Origin: Propionivibrio sp.
GTDB lineage: Bacteria > Pseudomonadota > Gammaproteobacteria > Burkholderiales > Rhodocyclaceae
Assembly: GCA_016705685.1 (NCBI GenBank)
Contig: JADJLB010000002.1
Location: forward strand, 372,001-436,000
Length of the DNA: 64,000 bases
Reading direction: 5' to 3'
Shown here: piece by piece, positions 59,551 to 64,000 of the stretch
Layout of the letters: each line of letters begins with the position of its first letter
Position numbering within the stretch: the stretch's first letter is position 1
Position numbers and translations under genes: made by a program
Notes under the pieces: model-generated
Databases searched by the model: none
Told to the model about the DNA's origin: nothing
Seen by the model: the letters and a program-made list of their open reading frames with translations, nothing else

Positions 59551-60534
59551 CTACAGTCTGGATCGGAGCAATTTGATTTGCGGCCTGTCCTTGCCGTTTA
59601 TCGGTTCCAGCGAAAGTTCATAGCTTTCTCGCCAACCGCCGCCGGCCCACATGAACCAATCGACGCAGGCGGCATCGGTCATATCCAGAAATTTCGTCAG
59701 TGCCGCCAACCAGCGCGGATCGTCCTGCGGGACGCCTGTTTCTCCAATGGCGCCGCGCTGCCCATGGGTCGTCAGCCAGCTCAGAAAGGGTTGCAAGCGT
59801 TGCGTGGCACGGGCGGCGACGTCGGCATCGCCGAGCGGTGTCTTGTATCGTCCGCTGAAATCGTCGTCGAAATAGATATGTGCCTCATATACGATCTTTT
59901 TCGAAGGATCGTTGACAAAGGGAAGCGGGTTTTCCTTGGGCCAGTTTTGCGAATTGCTCCAGCCGTCGCCATCGACATAGATGGGACGAACGGCGTCGAT
60001 CTCGCGAATCCCGTCCACCCCGGACTGGGCCACGGTGTGCCATAGCCCGCCCGTATGGTGCGGCTCGTTCATCAGGCCATAGGCAAAGACGGCCGGATGA
60101 TTCACCAGCGCCGCAGCCAGACGCTTCCAGACATCCCGAAAGGCGCTTGCCGGCACGGCCGGTGAACCGACCAACTGGTTGCGATAGCGCGCATAATTGT
60201 GCAGGTCGATCAGCACTTTCATGCCCTGGGCATGTGCCTGGTCAAGAAAATCGACGGTATGTCCGATGAACCGCGCATCGAGATCGTTACCGAGAATCGG
60301 TTGCAAGTCTTCCCAATGGATCGGCAAACGAATGGAGTTCATGCCGACCGACTTGTAGTAGGCAATTTGAGTCGCTGTGGGAAATTGCATTTCGACCGCC
60401 CCGTTGTACCAGCCCGACGGAAGCGGAACGAGGTTGATGCCCCGCATGCGGGGAGGGCAGGCGGCGAACGCTTCAGTCAAAGACATCAGCAACAGAATCG
60501 TCAGGGTCAGGTTACGCATAAACGACATTTTCAT
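59551..60534 (-). CDS. Secreted glycoside hydrolase family 5 (cellulase-like)
   Basis: The product has 327 residues from an ATG at 60534 (60528 is also possible), with a signal peptide ending LTEAFA|AC. The TIM-barrel GH5 pattern is visible: RLPIHWEDLQPI, LIDLHNYARY, acid/base E157 in LMNEPHH, and nucleophile E265 in AIGETGVP. It likely hydrolyses a beta-1,4-glucan or related polymer in the periplasm or outside. It is the last gene of an exopolysaccharide-type operon, so turnover of the polymer made by that system is plausible. Confidence 0.88.
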   Translation of the reverse strand: MKMSFMRNLTLTILLLMSLTEAFAACPPRMRGINLVPLPSGWYNGAVEMQFPTATQIAYYKSVGMNSIRLPIHWEDLQPILGNDLDARFIGHTVDFLDQAHAQGMKVLIDLHNYARYRNQLVGSPAVPASAFRDVWKRLAAALVNHPAVFAYGLMNEPHHTGGLWHTVAQSGVDGIREIDAVRPIYVDGDGWSNSQNWPKENPLPFVNDPSKKIVYEAHIYFDDDFSGRYKTPLGDADVAARATQRLQPFLSWLTTHGQRGAIGETGVPQDDPRWLAALTKFLDMTDAACVDWFMWAGGGWRESYELSLEPINGKDRPQIKLLRSRL

Positions 60535-60561
60535 TTTCTCCCAGTTCGACAAAACGGTATT

Positions 60562-61812
60562 TCAGGAATACTGCATATCCATTCTGGATACGGAGCAGTG
60601 AAGGATGCGCGCGACCAGCAGGATAGCCAGGCTTTCACCGCCGATAACCGAGACCAGCAGCCACGCTGATTGGCCGAGGAGGCAGGCCAGCATGACGATC
60701 AGCGCAGAAATCAGCGCTCCGTAGATCGTCGCCAGGGTCAGCTTGCGGAACTGGCGCAGGGCCTGAGCGCCGACGCCAAGACAAGAGCGGACCTGGATGA
60801 CAACATTCGCGACGCCCCAGCCGGCGACCAGAAATCCAAGCCCCTGGTATTTGTCGCCGAACAGCGTAGCCGAAAGGTAGGGCCAGGCAGCCCAGAGGAT
60901 AGCCAGAAACAAAATGTTGAACAGGACGAATGAGCACAGGGCCATGCGCAACAAGGCATTGAAGCGCAAGGTGTCGCCAAGGCCGGATAGCCTGGCCAGT
61001 TGAGGGCGCGCGATCCTGGACCAGGCGACAGTCAGGAGGCCGAGGGGGCCGAAGAATATTCGTCCCGCCTGCAATTGCGCGACAGTCGCCGGGCCGAAGA
61101 ACACGGCAGCGACGTAGACATAACCGCGGTTCAGAATGTCGGTGGTGATGGCTCCCAGAAGACTCCAGCGGATTTCATGGATCTGTGGCCTGAAGACAGC
61201 GTCCATCTCACCAGGAAAGTCTTTCAGCGCGGGCCGGTCTTCTGTGAGCAGATGCCAGAACATGCTCAGCATGCCTGCAATGCTCAGTATTAGCAGGAAA
61301 GTTGAGAGCGATTGCCACCGAACGGCATCATCCTCGTGCAAAACGATCAACGCGGCAGACGCCAGAGCCACATAGGCCGTATCAGCCAGCAGTAGTGCGA
61401 CCAGTTGGCCTTCCACGGCGAGCAACCCGCGGTAATACTCGCGCACAAACTGCGAGACGATGTACAGACTCGCACTGAGAATCAGCGATTCTTGCGCCAG
61501 CCCCAGGCATAGGGCCAGCCCCCCCAGGCTGAATACCAGCACCAGCAAGGTCAACAGCAGGTTGGCCGTGGAGAATGTGCGGCGCAGAAGCGCTTTCTCT
61601 GTTTCGTTAAGCGCGATCGGAAGATGTACTGCCAGGGGCGTGTTGATCACTGCATTCTGGATCATCACTGCGAATAGCGACACCGCCGAAACAATCGTGA
61701 AAACACCGAAATCCTCTGGCGTCCACAGTTTGATCAGCGTGATGTTCAAGCCGAAATTGAACGCCGAAATCATGGCCTGATCGGCAATCGCGTGAACCAG
61801 CCGGCGCGTCAT
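60562..61812 (-). CDS. Polysaccharide flippase-like membrane protein (MOP superfamily)
   Basis: This 416-residue protein has about 12 membrane helices. The start (DQAMISAFNFGLNITLIKLW, FGVFTIVSAVSLFAVMIQN) and the later KYQGLGFLVAGWGVANVVIQ fit Wzx/PST-type flippases of the MOP superfamily, which move lipid-linked sugar units across the inner membrane. Its start overlaps the acyltransferase stop as ATGA. Confidence 0.82.
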   Translation of the reverse strand: MTRRLVHAIADQAMISAFNFGLNITLIKLWTPEDFGVFTIVSAVSLFAVMIQNAVINTPLAVHLPIALNETEKALLRRTFSTANLLLTLLVLVFSLGGLALCLGLAQESLILSASLYIVSQFVREYYRGLLAVEGQLVALLLADTAYVALASAALIVLHEDDAVRWQSLSTFLLILSIAGMLSMFWHLLTEDRPALKDFPGEMDAVFRPQIHEIRWSLLGAITTDILNRGYVYVAAVFFGPATVAQLQAGRIFFGPLGLLTVAWSRIARPQLARLSGLGDTLRFNALLRMALCSFVLFNILFLAILWAAWPYLSATLFGDKYQGLGFLVAGWGVANVVIQVRSCLGVGAQALRQFRKLTLATIYGALISALIVMLACLLGQSAWLLVSVIGGESLAILLVARILHCSVSRMDMQYS

Positions 61813-62930
61813 GCCACTCTTTCGGGTATTCGGGATGGGCGTTGTTGCCGGGAACCGAGACGACGGCGGATTAGCCGTTGAGCCGGCAGTTCAAAGTATC
61901 GCCAGCTAAGAAAACTGATTCCCAAAAGCCCAGTGATAAACAGGACGCCGGATACGGGGGCAAACCCCGCTATTTTCTGTCCGGAGAACTTCTGGCAGGC
62001 GCCCGCAGCGAAAAGCATGGCGGGTGTTTGCAGAAGGTACACCGAGTAGGAAATGTCGCCGAGCCGGCCGCCGAGTCGAGCCCATAGGCCCGTGAGATGA
62101 CCTCTTGACGCAAGCAATAGGAGCAATGGAAAAGCCAGGATGACGAGCGCGCAGTCGACAAGCCAGTTTCCGTTCAAGAAGAAAGACAGTGCAAGGCCCG
62201 CGCCCGGAACGAGGGCCGCCGGCCCGTCTGAGTGAAACCGCAGGTGCCGGCCGATCAGATAGACGGCCATTCCGGCCGTGAAGCCGAACAAAACGCGCGC
62301 CGAGCCGACATGAAATGTCGCTGCAGACCAGCCGCCATCAAGGCTGCCGTTTGCTTGAGCCATGACGCTCAAGAAGCCGGCAAAAGCCGCAGAAAGAATG
62401 CACATGGTTTTCAGGGGCTGAGTGCGCAGGAACGCAAAGAAGACGAGATTGATGAGCACTTCAAAAAAGACGGACCAGGATGCTCCGTTGAACACAAAGA
62501 GACGGTCCACGCCATAGGCCTGAAAGAAGCTCGGAAGCATCAAGCCATTGACAGCCAGCGAGGAAAGCACGCCGTACGCATCAAAATAGCCGGAATCGCG
62601 GGTCAGTTTGACTACCACGGCAACAGCACCCAGCAGCGTGGACAGAAGAAACAGCGGCCAAAGGCGGGCGACCCGTACGCTCAAAAAATCAGGCCAGGAG
62701 ATCGAGCCGCGCACCGTTGCGTGATAGTTTGCCGAAATCACAAACCCGCTTAACATGAAGAAGAAATCGACGGCGAGATATCCTTTGTGCAGATTCAGCG
62801 CATACGACCCTAGCATATAGTTCGCGTGATACAAGAGGACAGCAATCGCCGCAAGTCCACGCAACAGATCCAGAACGATGTAACGCGCCGATTCTTTGCC
62901 TGTCAGCAATATCAACGAGTCATTTGCCAT
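61809..62930 (-). CDS. Acyltransferase 3 (OafA/YrhL-like) membrane protein
   Basis: This 373-residue protein starts with the family's RYIVLDLLRGLAAIAVLLYH, whose arginine and histidine are typical, followed by LAVDFFFMLSGFVIS. It has about ten helices and a late SYSVYLLQTPAM. Such enzymes O-acetylate surface polysaccharides. The start overlaps the preceding acyltransferase/SGNH gene by 11 bp, so the genes are coupled. Confidence 0.92.
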   Translation of the reverse strand: MANDSLILLTGKESARYIVLDLLRGLAAIAVLLYHANYMLGSYALNLHKGYLAVDFFFMLSGFVISANYHATVRGSISWPDFLSVRVARLWPLFLLSTLLGAVAVVVKLTRDSGYFDAYGVLSSLAVNGLMLPSFFQAYGVDRLFVFNGASWSVFFEVLINLVFFAFLRTQPLKTMCILSAAFAGFLSVMAQANGSLDGGWSAATFHVGSARVLFGFTAGMAVYLIGRHLRFHSDGPAALVPGAGLALSFFLNGNWLVDCALVILAFPLLLLLASRGHLTGLWARLGGRLGDISYSVYLLQTPAMLFAAGACQKFSGQKIAGFAPVSGVLFITGLLGISFLSWRYFELPAQRLIRRRLGSRQQRPSRIPERVA

Positions 62931-64000
62931 TGACAGTCAACAATCCGTCAATGTAAGCGTTCAACCCGGATTGCTTTCCCAGGGTTCTGCTGCCGCGTGG
63001 CGTGAGATGTCCTTCGTCGCGGTATAGAGACACGCCGTCAAATTCAGGTCGGCAGCGTTTGCCGTCACACAGCAGCGGCCTGAATGAAAACGAATAGACG
63101 CCTTCGAGCGGTGAAAGATGGCGAATCAGCGCACTCAGGCCGGCGTCCTTGAGCATTGCCGCCGCCTCGTCGATCTGACAGCCATCGGGGGCGCCGACGT
63201 ACGGCAAACCCTCACGTTCGCGTTGAAGACATTGGTATATATTGAAGTCGGATGAGGGTGGAGGTAGTACGATCAGTACCTTGCGCCCCGAACTGGTAGT
63301 CCGGCTAACCAGGGTGCGAAGATTCGCTTCGACGATGTTCCGATCAAGCATGGTCGTGAACGCCGGCACGGCATCGCTCATCCGCCGTACGAGAAACCCA
63401 TCCGCATTCCCAGAAACAAAGTACTGGCGCCATTTTGACCCCAGTATCACCAACCGGATTTCGGGATGGGCGTCCAGGTAGCGTATTACCGAGTCGTTGA
63501 ACGAGAGGCAGGACTGTGCCCAGGATGCGTTGTATGCCCCCGTCACGGGCGCTACTCCGGGCACCGGTCCGCACAGGCTCTTGGTGGCCTGAACGAATCC
63601 GAAGCGTTCTTGTTGCGCCAGCGCGTCGGCCAGATGCATCGCATACGAATCGCCCCACAGCAGGACGGAAGGCGTCGGTGAAGACTGGCACGCGGGACGT
63701 GCAACGAATTCGGCATCAAAGGCGCAGGTTCTTCCAAGACCGTAATTGGGAGCATCGCTGGCAGCCCGTCCGCCGGGCAATGGGTTACGGGCGACATAGA
63801 GTCCGGAGGCGAAGAGCATGACCAACGCACCGATCCCGCTGGCCAGCATGAAAACCCGGCGCCGGGGCGTAGAAGCGACGGCCCGGAAAGGCTGTTCGAC
63901 CAGCCGGAACGACAGATAGCTCAGCGCGACCGCCGCGATCATCAACCCCAGCCTGACCGGAATCGGCACGATATCGGCATAGACATGGTTGGCGACGGCG
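62920..64000 (-). CDS. Acyltransferase 3 with C-terminal SGNH domain, N-terminus beyond window
   Basis: The frame is open to the right edge, so the N-terminal membrane acyltransferase domain is missing. What remains is its last helices (LSYLSFRLVEQPFR, the usual domain end), one more helix, and a periplasmic SGNH domain with block I LLWGDSYAMH (catalytic Ser) and block V RDEGHLTPRGS (His). SGNH-fused acyltransferases acetylate or de-acetylate glycans (OafB-like). It runs into the next acyltransferase gene with an 11-bp overlap. Confidence 0.88.
   Translation of the reverse strand, partial: AVANHVYADIVPIPVRLGLMIAAVALSYLSFRLVEQPFRAVASTPRRRVFMLASGIGALVMLFASGLYVARNPLPGGRAASDAPNYGLGRTCAFDAEFVARPACQSSPTPSVLLWGDSYAMHLADALAQQERFGFVQATKSLCGPVPGVAPVTGAYNASWAQSCLSFNDSVIRYLDAHPEIRLVILGSKWRQYFVSGNADGFLVRRMSDAVPAFTTMLDRNIVEANLRTLVSRTTSSGRKVLIVLPPPSSDFNIYQCLQREREGLPYVGAPDGCQIDEAAAMLKDAGLSALIRHLSPLEGVYSFSFRPLLCDGKRCRPEFDGVSLYRDEGHLTPRGSRTLGKQSGLNAYIDGLLTVNGK

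Overview
This 64 kb window is chromosomal DNA of a GC-rich betaproteobacterium, most likely a Rhodocyclales member (Dechloromonas/Azonexus/Accumulibacter-like). That placement is inferred from protein character and gene order: AddAB instead of RecBCD, ilvBHC-psd, a sigma/DUF3619/DUF3106/RDD cluster, lipoprotein-purN-DUF3108-rsmB, and folE2-dxs-ispA-xseB. No rRNA, tRNA, CRISPR array, insertion sequence or prophage was seen. Coding density is high, and genes in a run often overlap by 1 or 4 bases.

Left third (1-23.2 kb): the 5' part of a PMT/ArnT-like glycosyltransferase runs off the left edge. It is followed by rpmE, rho and trxA (minus strand), then 7Fe ferredoxin fdxA, the recombination nuclease pair addB-addA and an acyl-CoA ligase. 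Next come the fluoride channel crcB with its DUF190 partner and an enolase with a 47-residue Lys/Ala/Pro-rich N-terminal tail. A 1931-residue alpha-2-macroglobulin with a CLEQ thioester, a membrane-anchored alpha/beta hydrolase and an RstA/RstB-like two-component system follow.

At 23.2-23.85 kb lies a small accessory island with two tiny genes and a candidate small RNA of about 100 nt. Both are preceded by the same direct-repeat element, each exactly 59 bp upstream of a -10-like hexamer. I infer a regulon of the adjacent two-component system.

Middle (23.9-44.5 kb): the minus-strand operon lipoprotein-purN-DUF3108-rsmB (DUF3108 has an apparent one-base frameshift near its end), a fatty-acid desaturase, dsbB, an AEC transporter, valS, a small HolC-linked gene, holC and pepA. 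Then lptF-lptG and a tightly coupled ECF sigma-DUF3619-DUF3106-RDD operon that looks like a sigma/anti-sigma/periplasmic-sensor module. The branched-chain amino-acid genes ilvB-ilvH-ilvC, psd and a DUF2069 gene complete this part.

Right third (44.6-64 kb): a PilZ protein, the ribosomal/tRNA-modification operon rpsP-rimM-trmD-rplS, folE2, and the isoprenoid operon xseB-ispA-dxs. Then a SpoIIAA-like protein with sseA, a DUF1631 protein, queG, tsaE and amiC. At about 59.5 kb the housekeeping order stops and the last four genes of an exopolysaccharide-type operon begin (SGNH/acyltransferase, acyltransferase, flippase, secreted GH5 glycosidase), running in from beyond the right edge.

The best leads are the duplicated repeat with its sRNA and small ORFs, the sigma/DUF3619/DUF3106/RDD module, and the tailed enolase beside fluoride-export genes.
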